A stretch of 64,000 nt of DNA from CAVWCQ01 sp963753545. GTDB taxonomy: Bacteria; Chloroflexota; Anaerolineae; Aggregatilineales; Aggregatilineaceae. The stretch lies in assembly GCA_963753545.1 (NCBI GenBank), contig CAVWCQ010000008.1:3100001-3164000 (forward strand), read 5' to 3'. Below the pieces are notes generated by a model. That model was not told where the DNA came from. It saw only the letters and a program-made list of their open reading frames with translations, and did not search any database. Made by a program: the position numbers and the translations under genes. Shown one piece after another: positions 30,339-39,586 of this stretch (its first letter is position 1; each line of letters begins with the position of its first letter).

Positions 30339-31196
30339 TTATCCTCCGATCAAGCGCAAGCGAGTACGCGGATCAATGTACTCGTTGATGCTCGTGAAAA
30401 GCAGGTACAGGCCGACGAACAGGACAACCGTCACCAGAGCCGGTGCGGTGATCCACCACCACACCCCTGCTACCAATGCCCCGTGCTGGTTAGCCCAAAA
30501 GAGGGCGGTTCCAAGAGTAGGGGTGGTCAAATCCGAAAGCCCAAGAACACTCAACGTGACTTCCATTCCAATGGACCACAATATATTGTTGAGGGTGGTG
30601 GCAAACACGATCGGCAGCACGAAGGGAAGGTGCTCGTGGATCGTGATCCAAAATCCGCTGGTTCCCGAATAAACCGCGGTGCGTGTGAACGATCGCTCGC
30701 GCAAGCTCAACACCTGCGAACGAATCAGGCGGGCGTCAAACGACCAGCCGAAAAGCCCCAGGACAATCGCCAGGGTAAACAGGTTCATGTTGTCGCGCAG
30801 CAAAAAACTCAGCAGGATCAGGATGGGAAGCAGGGGCAAAACCACAAAGGTGTCACTGATCGCCATCAGCACCTTGTCAATCCATCCGCCCCGGTATCCG
30901 GCGGTAAGACCAACCAGTACAGAAATCACGCGCGAGATAAGCGCAGTCACTAGCCCCAGGTAAAGTGAATTTTTCAGGGCAAAAGTTAACCACCAGAAGA
31001 GGTCCTGTCCCCGGGAGGTGGTGCCGAAAAGGTATTCCCGCGATGGGGGCAGATCCCAGGGAACCACATAGGTCTTGCTCGGATCATAGGGGGATTTGTA
31101 GGATAAATAAATCATCGTCACCACGCCTCCCAACAAAAGGACGGCGAGACGGAAGCGACCATCGTATCGGAGGAGATCTCGCAAAACTTTGAACAT
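30339..31196 (-). CDS. ABC importer permease, OppC/DppC type
   Basis: 285 residues from ATG 31196; the frame extends 26 codons further up but lacks support. An N-terminal helix (FRLAVLLLGGVVTMIYL) precedes a periplasmic segment with FGTTSRGQDLFWW, typical of OppC. Four or five further helices follow. It forms the channel together with the OppB-type protein encoded just upstream (10 nt apart). Confidence 0.85.
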   Translation of the reverse strand: MFKVLRDLLRYDGRFRLAVLLLGGVVTMIYLSYKSPYDPSKTYVVPWDLPPSREYLFGTTSRGQDLFWWLTFALKNSLYLGLVTALISRVISVLVGLTAGYRGGWIDKVLMAISDTFVVLPLLPILILLSFLLRDNMNLFTLAIVLGLFGWSFDARLIRSQVLSLRERSFTRTAVYSGTSGFWITIHEHLPFVLPIVFATTLNNILWSIGMEVTLSVLGLSDLTTPTLGTALFWANQHGALVAGVWWWITAPALVTVVLFVGLYLLFTSINEYIDPRTRLRLIGG

Positions 31197-31206
31197 AGTT
31201 CTTTTC

Positions 31207-32220
31207 CTATTGATAGCGTACCCGTGGGTCGAATAGCGGATAGAGTAAATCCATGATGAAAACGGCAGTCGCAACCCCGATGATCGAATAAATGGTGATG
31301 CCCATGATCATTGAGTAATCGTTACTGTAGATTGCTCTTATGGCTAAGCTACCAATCCCGGGGTAACCAAATACGACCTCCATAATGAGCGCGCCGCTGA
31401 AGACCGTTCCGAGCACCATGGCCAGGGCGGTGAGCTGCGGCAGCATGGCGGTACGCATAATGTATTGAGTGAGAATCTTATTCTTCTTCAGTCCGGCGGT
31501 TTCGGCATACACCACATAGTCTTCAGAAATAATATTGGAGGTGAGGGATTTCATGCCGACAAACCAGCCTCCAAACCCAACCAGCACCAGGGTAGCTATC
31601 GGGAGCACGGCGTGTTTGATGTATTTCAAGATAAACTCAGTGGAGGACCAATCAGGACGAGTCCCGATTGGGTAGGCGCCACTGAATGGGAAAATGGGGA
31701 TGAAATACGAAAACACCACGAGCAGAACGATGGCCACAATGTAGTACGGAATCGATCGGACGGCCTGGCCCAGCACCTCGATCACATTTAATGCCTTGTT
31801 TTCAGGATAGTAGCTGGACAAGGCCCCGAGAAAGTTGCCAAATATAAACGAAATAAGCACCGCCGGGATCAACAACCTGAGAGTATATGGCAAGGCCTGG
31901 CCAATCATCTTGGACACCGGGGTCGGGAAATTACTGAGCGAAGGGCCAAGGTCACCCCGCAACAGACGCCCCCAAAATGTGAAATACTGTTCGACCGGAC
32001 TGCCTGACAGCCCGTACATGTCGGTCAGCGCGGTGCGCATTGCTTCGATGGATCTCGGATCGAGAGAGTTCCCCCTGGCGATCATCATAGATACCTGCGC
32101 TTCTACCGGGTCAGTGGGAGCAAGCCTGGGAATGATAAAAGTGATCGTGATCCCGACAAAAATGAGCGTCAGGTACTGGATGATTCGCGGAATCAAATAC
32201 CTGAGGATGAATTTTCGCAT
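31207..32220 (-). CDS. ABC importer permease, OppB/DppB type
   Basis: 337 residues. The N-terminus RYLIPRIIQYLTLIFVGITITFIIPRLAPTDP is that of OppB-type permeases, and the later EDYVVYAETAGLKKNKIL is the coupling (EAA-like) loop contacting the ATPase. A clear AAAGGAGA ribosome site lies upstream. Between this gene and the binding-protein gene stands a hairpin with a T run, which should lower its expression relative to the binding protein. Confidence 0.87.
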   Translation of the reverse strand: MRKFILRYLIPRIIQYLTLIFVGITITFIIPRLAPTDPVEAQVSMMIARGNSLDPRSIEAMRTALTDMYGLSGSPVEQYFTFWGRLLRGDLGPSLSNFPTPVSKMIGQALPYTLRLLIPAVLISFIFGNFLGALSSYYPENKALNVIEVLGQAVRSIPYYIVAIVLLVVFSYFIPIFPFSGAYPIGTRPDWSSTEFILKYIKHAVLPIATLVLVGFGGWFVGMKSLTSNIISEDYVVYAETAGLKKNKILTQYIMRTAMLPQLTALAMVLGTVFSGALIMEVVFGYPGIGSLAIRAIYSNDYSMIMGITIYSIIGVATAVFIMDLLYPLFDPRVRYQ

Positions 32221-32238
32221 TGGGACTATCTCCTTTGT

Positions 32239-32284
32239 AAAAAACCTCCACCGCGATTGCTGGTGAAGACAACCGCAGTGGAGG
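32239..32284 (-). terminator. Intercistronic attenuating hairpin between binding protein and permease
   Basis: On the minus strand the arms at 32270-32284 and 32245-32259 pair over about 15 positions with two mismatches around a 10-nt loop, followed directly by six T (32244-32239). It sits after the binding-protein gene and before the OppB-type gene. Partial termination here would give more binding protein than permease, a common arrangement in ABC importer operons. Confidence 0.7.
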
Positions 32285-32377
32285 AGTATAACGTTGATAC
32301 TGCTGGCTTGCCTCGATTACCGCATTCAATTCCTTAGCACCAAACCAATGATCGGCGCGATCCTCGCAGCGGCGAGG

Positions 32378-34327
32378 TTATGTCGTCTTAGGCTTGATCT
32401 TGACGTACATATACTTTGTATTGCCCCAGTTCGGCACCGGATCCGTATAGGGATCATCGATAGACGGATACCCGGTGAAATAGGTGGTGTCCATGGTCGT
32501 AAAGACGTTGTACGCCATGAGTGGGGTAATGGGCATGTCCTGGACGGCGAGCTTGCAGTACTCCAGCCCTAGCTCGATACCCTGCGGGTCGTCGAAGGAA
32601 ATCTGCTGGATAGCTTCAATGATCCGGTCGAGTTCGGGGTTCTTCCAGCGCATGCTGTTGGTGCCTGTAGCGGTTTCGCCGCTCGGCACGTAGAACTTTG
32701 AGTGCCAGGAATTCAGGAAGAAGAACAGGTCAGGATGACCGCCCCAGGTCTCGATTGTCCAGGCCAGGTTGGCAGTGTACTCACCGCTGCCCATGATCGG
32801 CCAGGGGTTAGCCTGCGCATCGAGGCTAGTATCGAGGCCGAAGGCATCCCAGTTCTCGACAACCATGGCAGCCGCCCGGTTCATGGTCGGGTTTGATTTA
32901 CCCATGCTCATCAGCGGTACCTTGAATTCTGAGCCGTCAGGCAAGGCCCACTTGCCGTCTTTTTTCTGCATGCCGGCATCCAGCATGAGCTGCTCGGCAG
33001 CGTCGAGATCGTGTTTCCACCAACCGGCCCCAATATACTTTTTGATGGTTTCAGCATCGGTCGGCACCAGGTCGCCCAGGGACTTGCGGGCTTCATCGGC
33101 AATCCGTTGGGCCGCGCTTGGATCGTAAGGCTTGTAATCTTCCCCCCCAACCTTAATGGTGAAGTCATTCAACCAGGGTTCCAGCGGCTCGTGATAGTAG
33201 TGGGGGTACATACCAGTCGGCGGAACGTGAATGGCGGAGATGGTTGCCGCGCCTTTATAGGAGGCCAGGGCGACCTGGGCGATATCAATCGCCAGCGTCA
33301 ACGCCCAGCGTACTTGCCAATTGTCGAGTCCGGGTTTTTCGTTGTTGTAAATGATAGCCGGTAGAGTGGGATCCGGATGGGCCCAGGGGAACGATGGGAA
33401 CCAGCCGACCGAGGACGGGTTCTGCCGGGCCAGGGTGATACGGCCTTCAGGCGTGCAGTCGTGGATCACATCCAGTTCGTGTGACATCTGGGCGATAACG
33501 CGCTTGTCGCTTGGACCCGGATCAATGTACATGGCGTATTTAACAGACACATCGCCAAGGCGGGCGACCGAGGTCCGCTGCCAGTCTTCGCGACGCTCCC
33601 ACAGGTACCATTGTCCATTCGGATCGAAATCTCTGAGCGTGTAGGCACCCAGGCTGACAGGAGGATTGAAGGTGAAAGCGACCGGGTCCTCTACCTGTTC
33701 AAAGATATGTTTGGGCATGATATACTGGGCACCCCAGCGGACAGTGAAGGTAGCATGGAAGCGCGAGTTGGGGGCCTTCAGGTAGAAGATCACGGTATTT
33801 CTATCGGGCTGTTCCATATGGTCGATGTTGCCATCGAACAGGCCCTGATTCGACAATCCGGGTGTGTTCTTAATGAGATCAACGGTATAGTACAGGTCGT
33901 CGGCTGTAAACTCGACGCCGTCGCTCCAGTAGATGCCTTCGCGAAGCTTGACGGTCATCTGGGTGAAGTCGTCATTATAGATCGGCGGCTCGGCTGCCAG
34001 GGCATTATCCCATACGCCGTCGACTCCCGCATCCGGGTCGATGTACCACAGCGCATCCAGGGCCAGTTGTTGAAGGCCGCATACCCAGACGCCGCTGTAG
34101 CCGCTCCGCCAGCGGTTGAAGTCATCTGCCGGTGTCACAGTCCCCGATGGGTTCTCCAGGATCAGACATTCCTCTCTGGGTACGCCTGGTGCAACTTCCT
34201 GTCGATGGGGAGCAGCCAGGAGGGTTGCGGGCTTAAGTCCCAGCTCCTGAGCGGGAAGGGCAGTTGCCGCGGTGAATACGGCAGCCTGCTTTAAGAACTG
34301 TCGTCTCGTTAATCCGTACTTTTTCAT
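32378..34327 (-). CDS. Family 5 extracellular solute-binding protein
   Basis: 649 residues from ATG 34327 with GGAGG eight nt upstream. The signal peptide has a Tat-like RRQFLKQAAVF motif followed by an Ala-rich hydrophobic stretch. The mature protein follows the family 5 pattern: MTVKLREGIYWSDGVEFTADDLYYTVDL, FYLKAPNSRF, MPKHIFEQ. It would capture the oligosaccharide outside the membrane and deliver it to the OppBCDF-type importer. The family also binds peptides, but some members in polysaccharide loci bind xylo-, arabino- or cello-oligosaccharides. Confidence 0.87.
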   Translation of the reverse strand: MKKYGLTRRQFLKQAAVFTAATALPAQELGLKPATLLAAPHRQEVAPGVPREECLILENPSGTVTPADDFNRWRSGYSGVWVCGLQQLALDALWYIDPDAGVDGVWDNALAAEPPIYNDDFTQMTVKLREGIYWSDGVEFTADDLYYTVDLIKNTPGLSNQGLFDGNIDHMEQPDRNTVIFYLKAPNSRFHATFTVRWGAQYIMPKHIFEQVEDPVAFTFNPPVSLGAYTLRDFDPNGQWYLWERREDWQRTSVARLGDVSVKYAMYIDPGPSDKRVIAQMSHELDVIHDCTPEGRITLARQNPSSVGWFPSFPWAHPDPTLPAIIYNNEKPGLDNWQVRWALTLAIDIAQVALASYKGAATISAIHVPPTGMYPHYYHEPLEPWLNDFTIKVGGEDYKPYDPSAAQRIADEARKSLGDLVPTDAETIKKYIGAGWWKHDLDAAEQLMLDAGMQKKDGKWALPDGSEFKVPLMSMGKSNPTMNRAAAMVVENWDAFGLDTSLDAQANPWPIMGSGEYTANLAWTIETWGGHPDLFFFLNSWHSKFYVPSGETATGTNSMRWKNPELDRIIEAIQQISFDDPQGIELGLEYCKLAVQDMPITPLMAYNVFTTMDTTYFTGYPSIDDPYTDPVPNWGNTKYMYVKIKPKTT

Positions 34328-34479
34328 TTGTTTCCTCCAGAAATGACAGACTAATAAGGGTTGACTGAATGGCTTCCAGCAGTACTCCAAACAGGTATTC
34401 ACCAAACAAATGCGGACCTTGCTCAGAAATCGGCCAGCCCATGATTACGTGCTGGCACTATCTTTCACGCTACTCGGCC

Positions 34480-35938
34480 TCACTTGACGTCGCAGATCAC
34501 TGCCGTCACTGAGTGCGGCTCGAAGGTGTACACAAAAGGTTGTTCTTTGATAATGTGCCGCTCATGCCGAGAACAGACTTGTTCCGGCGAGTCAAAAAGA
34601 GTTTTCGCTTTTGGTGCTGCTGCCGTTCACAATATGGACCTCAACCCAGTCGCTGATATGTCCCTCACTGATTGAGAGTTTTGTCTCGACCGCCTCGTTC
34701 TCACTCCGATTAACGACATAGATGGCAAGCTTTCCGTTTTGAGAATCGAGCGTCGCGGAGACATCAAGCAACCGCACACTGCCATACTTCTCTGAACTGA
34801 ATGTCTCGCTGTCCCACCACACGTCAAGGGCGGTTTCGCCGCAGGTTCCGCTGTAGAGTTCAAACGGATAGAACGTTGAGTGCAAGAACAGCCCATCGGG
34901 GCGGGTGTGGATGGGAGAAATGACATTGACAATTTGTGCGATGTTGGCCATTCGGACCGCAGCACAGTGGCGAATGAATGCGTTGAGGTGCATTGCCACG
35001 ACCAGCGCATCTTCCAGGTTATAGGGTTCTTCACACTGCTTATCGATATTGGCTCTATACCAAATGTTCCATTCGTCTACAGCGATATAAATCGGCCTCG
35101 CAATTTTGTGATCAAGCCGGATCGCGCGAATCAAACCTTCGTAGGCACTTAGCCGTTCTTCAATTAACTCGGACAGCGCCATATACTCAGCAAAGTTGTC
35201 CTCGGGGTTGCCTACATACCAATGTATGGCGAGATAATCGAGATATTTAGCTGCCTGTTCCAGCACCAGTTGCGCACGTTCAACCACTTGCTCCTTCCAA
35301 TTGGAGGTAGTGGAAGCAAACAGCTTGATCGATGGATCGACCATCTTCATATATTTGCCAAACTCGGTCGCAGCGCGGGCGTATTCCTGTGGAGTCTTGT
35401 ATCCAATCTGCCAGTGGCCATCCACTTCGTTGCCGATTCCCCAGAAGCGGACATTGTGCGGAGCGTCGTATCCATTAGCTCGGCGCATTCGGACTAACGC
35501 GGTATCCTGTGTGCCGTTACAGTACTCAACCCAATCGCGCGCCTCGCGCATATCTCCATCGCCACAGTTCACAACCAAGTATGGCTGGGTATTGATAGTG
35601 CGGCAGAAATCGATAAACTCGTCTGTACCGAACTGGTTGCTTTCAACTCTCCCCCAGGCCAGGTCCAGCCGGGGCGGACGCTCATTACGAGGACCGACGC
35701 CATCACGCCATCGATAACCAGAGACGAAATTGCCTCCGGGGTAGCGGATTACTGGCATTTGCATGCGACGGAGTGCCGCGAGTACGTCGCTTCGCAGGCC
35801 AGTTTCATCCGCGAGGGGAGAATCAGGCTCATATATCCCGCCATAGATACAGCGGCCCAAATGCTCGGCAAAACCGCCAAAAATATCGCGATCAATAGAG
35901 CCAAGCCGGCGGTTAAGATCAATTTTGATGGAATTCAA
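34480..35938 (-). CDS. GH51 alpha-L-arabinofuranosidase (one frameshift near the C-terminus)
   Basis: The frame ends early at 34592 because of a run of five A (34594-34598, T on the coding strand). With one base fewer it continues to TGA 34480 and the C-terminus becomes EQPFVYTFEPHSVTAVICDVK-like, the usual beta-sandwich end of GH51. Repaired length 485 residues. Conserved parts: FGGFAEHLGRCIYGGIYEP, RYPGGNFVSGY, acid/base Glu in WGIGNEVDGHWQ, nucleophile Glu in AVDEWNIWY. It is the first gene of the importer operon, divergent from the LacI regulator, and probably acts in the cytoplasm on imported arabino-oligosaccharides. It shares about half its residues by eye with the second GH51 enzyme at 26630-28121, so the two may differ in linkage preference. 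Confidence 0.9.
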
Positions 35939-36096
35939 TTATGGCTCCGGTATCAAATATATGGATGAAGCAAAATCATGCGGTTCCACTTAGTCAACTT
36001 GACGTAATGAAGCTATGCATGGCATATATTGAATTGGGAGTTGGATGAGCTACGGCCTCTAAATTAGCCGCTAATCAACTGAACATTCCAGAGAGA

Positions 36097-36111
36097 TTGT
36101 TTAATTAACAA
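36097..36111. promoter_or_regulatory. Candidate LacI-family operator O1
   Basis: TTGTTTAATTAACAA, with perfect 5-bp arms TTGTT/AACAA. Its reverse complement differs from the second site at 36241-36255 in only one base. It lies about 160 bp upstream of the GH51 gene start, in the divergent region. Confidence 0.6.
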
Positions 36112-36206
36112 GTACCTGAATTTACTAGCTTTTCGATTAACATTCAGTCTGATTCTTTTTGTGCAAGTAAGTTGATTTAATTCATTCTACGGCTGTTAAC
36201 GCGAAC

Positions 36207-36235
36207 TTGTCAATAGATGCGCTATCGGATATAGT
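36207..36235 (+). promoter_or_regulatory. Sigma70-type promoter of the LacI regulator
   Basis: TTGTCA (36207-36212), a spacer of exactly 17 bp, and TATAGT (36230-36235). The predicted start of transcription near 36242 falls inside operator O2, which points to autorepression. Confidence 0.65.
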
Positions 36236-36240
36236 CCGTT

Positions 36241-36255
36241 TTGTTAACTAAACAA
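36241..36255. promoter_or_regulatory. Candidate LacI-family operator O2
   Basis: TTGTTAACTAAACAA, arms TTGTT/AACAA. It starts five bases after the -10 box of the regulator promoter. Centre-to-centre distance to O1 is 144 bp, which would allow looping by a tetramer. Confidence 0.6.
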
Positions 36256-36275
36256 GATATCAGGAGAGCAGACCA

Positions 36276-37301
36276 GTGGGACAGTCAAAAGCCAATATGC
36301 GCAACGTAGCAAAAGCTGCGAATGTGTCGCCCACAACTGTATGGATGGTAATCCATCACAAACCCGGAGTATCTGCGGAGACCATCGAGCGCGTCACAAA
36401 CGCGATGGAATTGCTGGGTTATCGTCCAGAGCCCTCGACGGGGGGCCCTAGTGCGTTGTCTGTCGGGCTTTTGATTGAGGAAGGCTCTATCCCAGCAATC
36501 AGCGATGTATTTTATGGTGACGTCATTCGAGGCTTTCAAAGTGAAGCTGAGAAGAACGGCTATCAGGTTGTCCTGTCGACATTCAACCGAAAAAGACAAA
36601 GCGTCAATCGGCTAAAAGCGGGCTTTGTTGAGGCAGTAAAGGGATATGCTGTCGCCAATGATGGAGATATCACTCCAGGAACGCTCGCGCAGCTACAAAC
36701 CCCCTCAGTTCCTGTGGTCTTGATTGAGAGCTATATCGATGGTGAGGAATTTCCCTGCGTTCTTGGGGATAACCTAATGGCTGGCTATAAGATTGCACAT
36801 CATCTGCTGAATTTGGGACATCGAGAGATTGCTGTGTTGAAGGGCCCAACGAAGTACAGTAGTCTGGTCGATCGATTGCGAGGCATAGTCGCAGCCCTGG
36901 CTGAGGAGCATATCCTGGTTCCCCCACAATGGATGCCATCACCCGTATCTGGACATCCACACAAAGGTTATCTGCAAATGAAGGAAATACTCCGTCAGGA
37001 GCGCCTTCCTACGGCGGTTATTGCGATTAGTGACAAGACAGCATTTGGTGCGATGGAAGCGATTTGGGAGGCTGGTCTGCGAATACCTGAGGATATTGCG
37101 GTTGCGAGCATCGACAATACGATGGAAAGCAGTTTTACCCGCCCTCCCCTGACGACTGTTCATATTCCCAAGTATGAGATAGGCGTATTGGCCATGCAGA
37201 AACTCCATCGATTAATTCAACAGGAACAGTTGATTCCCTTCAAGACGATTGTCTATAGCGAGCTGATTGTACGTGATTCATGTGGTAGTTCGCGTGAATA
37301 G
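36276..37301 (+). CDS. LacI-family regulator of the arabino-oligosaccharide operon
   Basis: 341 residues from GTG 36276 with AGGAGA nine nt upstream (ATG 36297 is inside the DNA-binding domain). N-terminal helix-turn-helix MRNVAKAANVSPTTVWMVIHHKPGVS; the part after the recognition helix, WMVIHHKPG, departs from the usual SRVLNN, which fits an unusual operator. The hinge and sugar-binding domain (LSVGLLIEEGS to the C-terminus) has the periplasmic-binding-protein-like fold with DNLMAGYKIAHHLL and ISDKTAFGAMEAI. It is divergent from the GH51-importer operon and followed by a terminator at 37460. Likely ligand: an arabino-oligosaccharide or arabinose. Confidence 0.85.
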   Translation: MGQSKANMRNVAKAANVSPTTVWMVIHHKPGVSAETIERVTNAMELLGYRPEPSTGGPSALSVGLLIEEGSIPAISDVFYGDVIRGFQSEAEKNGYQVVLSTFNRKRQSVNRLKAGFVEAVKGYAVANDGDITPGTLAQLQTPSVPVVLIESYIDGEEFPCVLGDNLMAGYKIAHHLLNLGHREIAVLKGPTKYSSLVDRLRGIVAALAEEHILVPPQWMPSPVSGHPHKGYLQMKEILRQERLPTAVIAISDKTAFGAMEAIWEAGLRIPEDIAVASIDNTMESSFTRPPLTTVHIPKYEIGVLAMQKLHRLIQQEQLIPFKTIVYSELIVRDSCGSSRE

Positions 37302-37459
37302 TAATGCAGGTACTCCCCATGGGAATAATGGACAATTCCACGACATGACAGGAACGGGCCAGTGAGAAAGATGCGGAAGAAGTTGTGGCCTATGCAAGTC
37401 GCATTCCTCTTGTGCATGGTCGCAGGAGACAAGCCACTCTCTGTGATTCGAGAGCGGAC

Positions 37460-37482
37460 GGGCGAGTAACTCGCCCATTTTT
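37460..37482 (+). terminator. Rho-independent terminator after the LacI gene
   Basis: GGGCGAG (37460-37466), loop TAA, CTCGCCC (37470-37476), then ATTTTTG. A perfect 7-bp GC-rich stem with T tract, about 160 nt after the regulator stop. Confidence 0.8.
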
Positions 37483-37555
37483 GTGTGTTTTTGATCAACT
37501 TGTGGATCACGATCAGGCGGTCACCAACACCTGTTCCTGATCGGTTCGCTCTCGC

Positions 37556-38002
37556 TTACTGGACGGTGATCGTGCTAGACATCCCTGTCCCGCCCTTGCC
37601 ACCGTGGAATTTGCAGTAGTAGGGATAGGTTCCGGCTTTGTCGAACTTGAATGTGAATTCCTGGCCGTTGTCCAGAGTCCCAGAGTCGAACGAGCCATCA
37701 TCAGCCGTTGCCGTATGTGCAGCCGAGTCGTTGTTGACGAAACGCACCGTCGTACCTACCTGGATCGTCAGCGGATTCGGACTGAAAGCGAAGTTCTGAA
37801 TCGTAACCACGACCTCAGACGAGTTTGAGGCCTGGGTGGTAGGCGCGGGGGTCGCCCCTGGAACAAGGGTTGCTTCAGGTGCAGCCGGAGCAGTCGCAGT
37901 TGGCGAAGCGGTTTTAGTTTTGCTCTTACTGCTGCAAGCCACCAGAACCACGATCAGCAGTACAGAAATCAACACGAGACTTGGAAATTTATACTTGCGC
38001 AT
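37556..38002 (-). CDS. Cupredoxin (plastocyanin-like) lipoprotein
   Basis: 148 residues from ATG 38002 (AAAGGA nine nt upstream). A lipoprotein signal peptide with lipobox LVAC is followed by a Thr/Pro/Ala linker, then a cupredoxin domain from about residue 60. Type 1 copper ligands are visible: His in SAAHTA, Cys and His in YYCKFHGG, and Met in GTGMSS. The domain ends STITVQ. Role: small extracellular electron carrier or copper-binding protein on the membrane surface. It is single and not linked to its neighbours' functions. Confidence 0.85.
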   Translation of the reverse strand: MRKYKFPSLVLISVLLIVVLVACSSKSKTKTASPTATAPAAPEATLVPGATPAPTTQASNSSEVVVTIQNFAFSPNPLTIQVGTTVRFVNNDSAAHTATADDGSFDSGTLDNGQEFTFKFDKAGTYPYYCKFHGGKGGTGMSSTITVQ

Positions 38003-38135
38003 GGCTTGGAGTCCTTTCACTTGGGGTTATGTTACCTCTGTAGTCGTCAGATCCGGTAGATCTTCTTTGGAAAAATCGACCAATTTGACCATCTTTTGGA
38101 TATATTCGTTCTGCAAAATCAGACTGATCTGACTG

Positions 38136-38495
38136 GTGGTAAGGGAAAGTAGAGCAGATTACAGACTGCTCTTTATATTCTTATACAAACACTTCACTTA
38201 CAGCATAGACTTTAGCATCGGGTATTCTGTTTTCCCAAGCGGCTCGATCCTGTTTGGCGCGTACCAACTGTTGAGCGTGCTGCTGCTAGCGACAGCCTCT
38301 ATGACTGCTTTCCAGGATACGCAGGCGACGGCGCGGCGTGATGTCGCCATTGGCGAAATTCCACAGTTTGTCTGCCACCGCGACAAAAAAGGGACATTCA
38401 CCCGATCCATCACGGCGACCTTCGTCATTTCCGTGCTGATCATGATCATGGGTCTGGCGATCCGCCGTCATGTCCTGGCAGCAGAAAAGGGCTGA
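38136..38495 (+). pseudogene. Possible remnant of an APC-type permease
   Basis: A 119-codon frame. The segment LLLATASMTAFQDTQATARRDVAIGEIPQF, then KGTFTRSITATFVISVLIMI and MGLAIRRHVL, recalls membrane-spanning parts of amino-acid permeases of the APC superfamily with internal parts missing. The N-terminal 40 residues have no such similarity, and no ribosome site is evident. I read it as a decayed fragment; the family call is uncertain. Confidence 0.3.
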
Positions 38496-38783
38496 TTCGC
38501 CGGGTCGTTGCCGTTCCCATCTTCGGTGGTTTGCACTATGACTACCGACGGGCTGCTTGAGGGTGAAATCGCGCTCAGTATCCCCACAGGGTTGAGAAGC
38601 CAGGCGATTATAGTCGTCTTACGAGGAAAAACTGCACGGATACGCTAACTGATCCTTACGGGGTCGAAAAAATCATTTGCAGTCTTCGAGCCTCGTCTAC
38701 CCAATCGCTGAAAATACATAAATCCTGATAATGCGGTCTGCCTGATTGTTCTGCCATTTTGCTTAATACACTCACTCGCGAAT

Positions 38784-39561
38784 TTACAAACTCGCTGCCG
38801 AATCCGAATCCAGAAATAAAGAGGCATGATCAACTGTTCGTAGAACCGATCCAGGACAATTTTCGCTAACTGGCCCTACCAAACATTCTCTCACTGCCGC
38901 TGCTTTACGAGCTTCGGGAACAATACATAACATCCTTTTTGCTTGTAGCAAGGCGGGTATTGTTAGCGTGATCGCACGAGTTGGCACCTCATCCAGGGAA
39001 GCAAAATGGCCTTCGCCAACCTGCTGTCTGCGGCTGGCTTCCGCCAATTGCACGACCTTGACCCATTCAGAGTCATCAAATTTCGCATAGGGTGGATCAT
39101 TAAAAGCAATATGGCCGTTCTCTCCCCAGCCCATCGCGACCAGATCCGCAGGGTAAGATTGTAGGAGATGAGCATAATCTGCACAGGTCTGAGCCAGATC
39201 AGAATTCCGGCCTGGAATCGGGAAAAAAGCACGCGGCTTGATGAAGTCCAGGAAGTGTTTTTGCAGAAATCGCGGAAAGCTCGCTTTATGTTCCGGGTCT
39301 ATTCCAACATATTCATCCATGTGAAAGACTCTGGACGTACGCCCAGTTGATGCCGTCAAGATCGCGAAGTGCGCGCAGAAAGGATAACTGTGAGTTACCT
39401 GTCGCCAGGATGATATTCGCTTCTTCCCTATCGTCCAGAGCGCGGATGATGATCTCACGAGCGTCAAGACTCGCCGCATATCCTGTTTCCTCACTGCTGC
39501 CGTAGATGTACACGGGCAACAGATCGTACTGAAGTGTTTTTAACGGTTTGATCGAAGACAT
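38784..39561 (-). CDS. nagB: Glucosamine-6-phosphate deaminase-like protein (one frameshift)
   Basis: Removing the extra base at 39327 gives 258 residues. The repaired region reads VQSFHMDEYVGID, the conserved NagB block with the proton-transferring Asp. The lid and active-site region is GWGENGHIAFNDPP. In E. coli NagB the corresponding block is GVGNDGHIAFNEP; here the Asp and Glu of the Asp-His-Glu triad appear as Asn and Asp. The fold and position next to nagA support deamination-isomerisation of an amino-sugar phosphate to a keto-sugar phosphate and ammonia, but the changed triad may shift substrate or regulation. It is encoded 25 nt downstream of nagA, so the two form one operon. Confidence 0.75.
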
Positions 39562-39586
39562 TTCGCCGCTCTATTTTATAAACAGG

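Larger units (their letters stand above)
35939..36275. other. Divergent control region of the arabino-oligosaccharide operon
   Basis: 337 bp, AT-rich, between the GH51-importer operon and its LacI regulator. It contains the two operators and the regulator promoter listed separately. I could not identify a convincing promoter for the minus-strand operon, although it must lie here. Confidence 0.6.
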
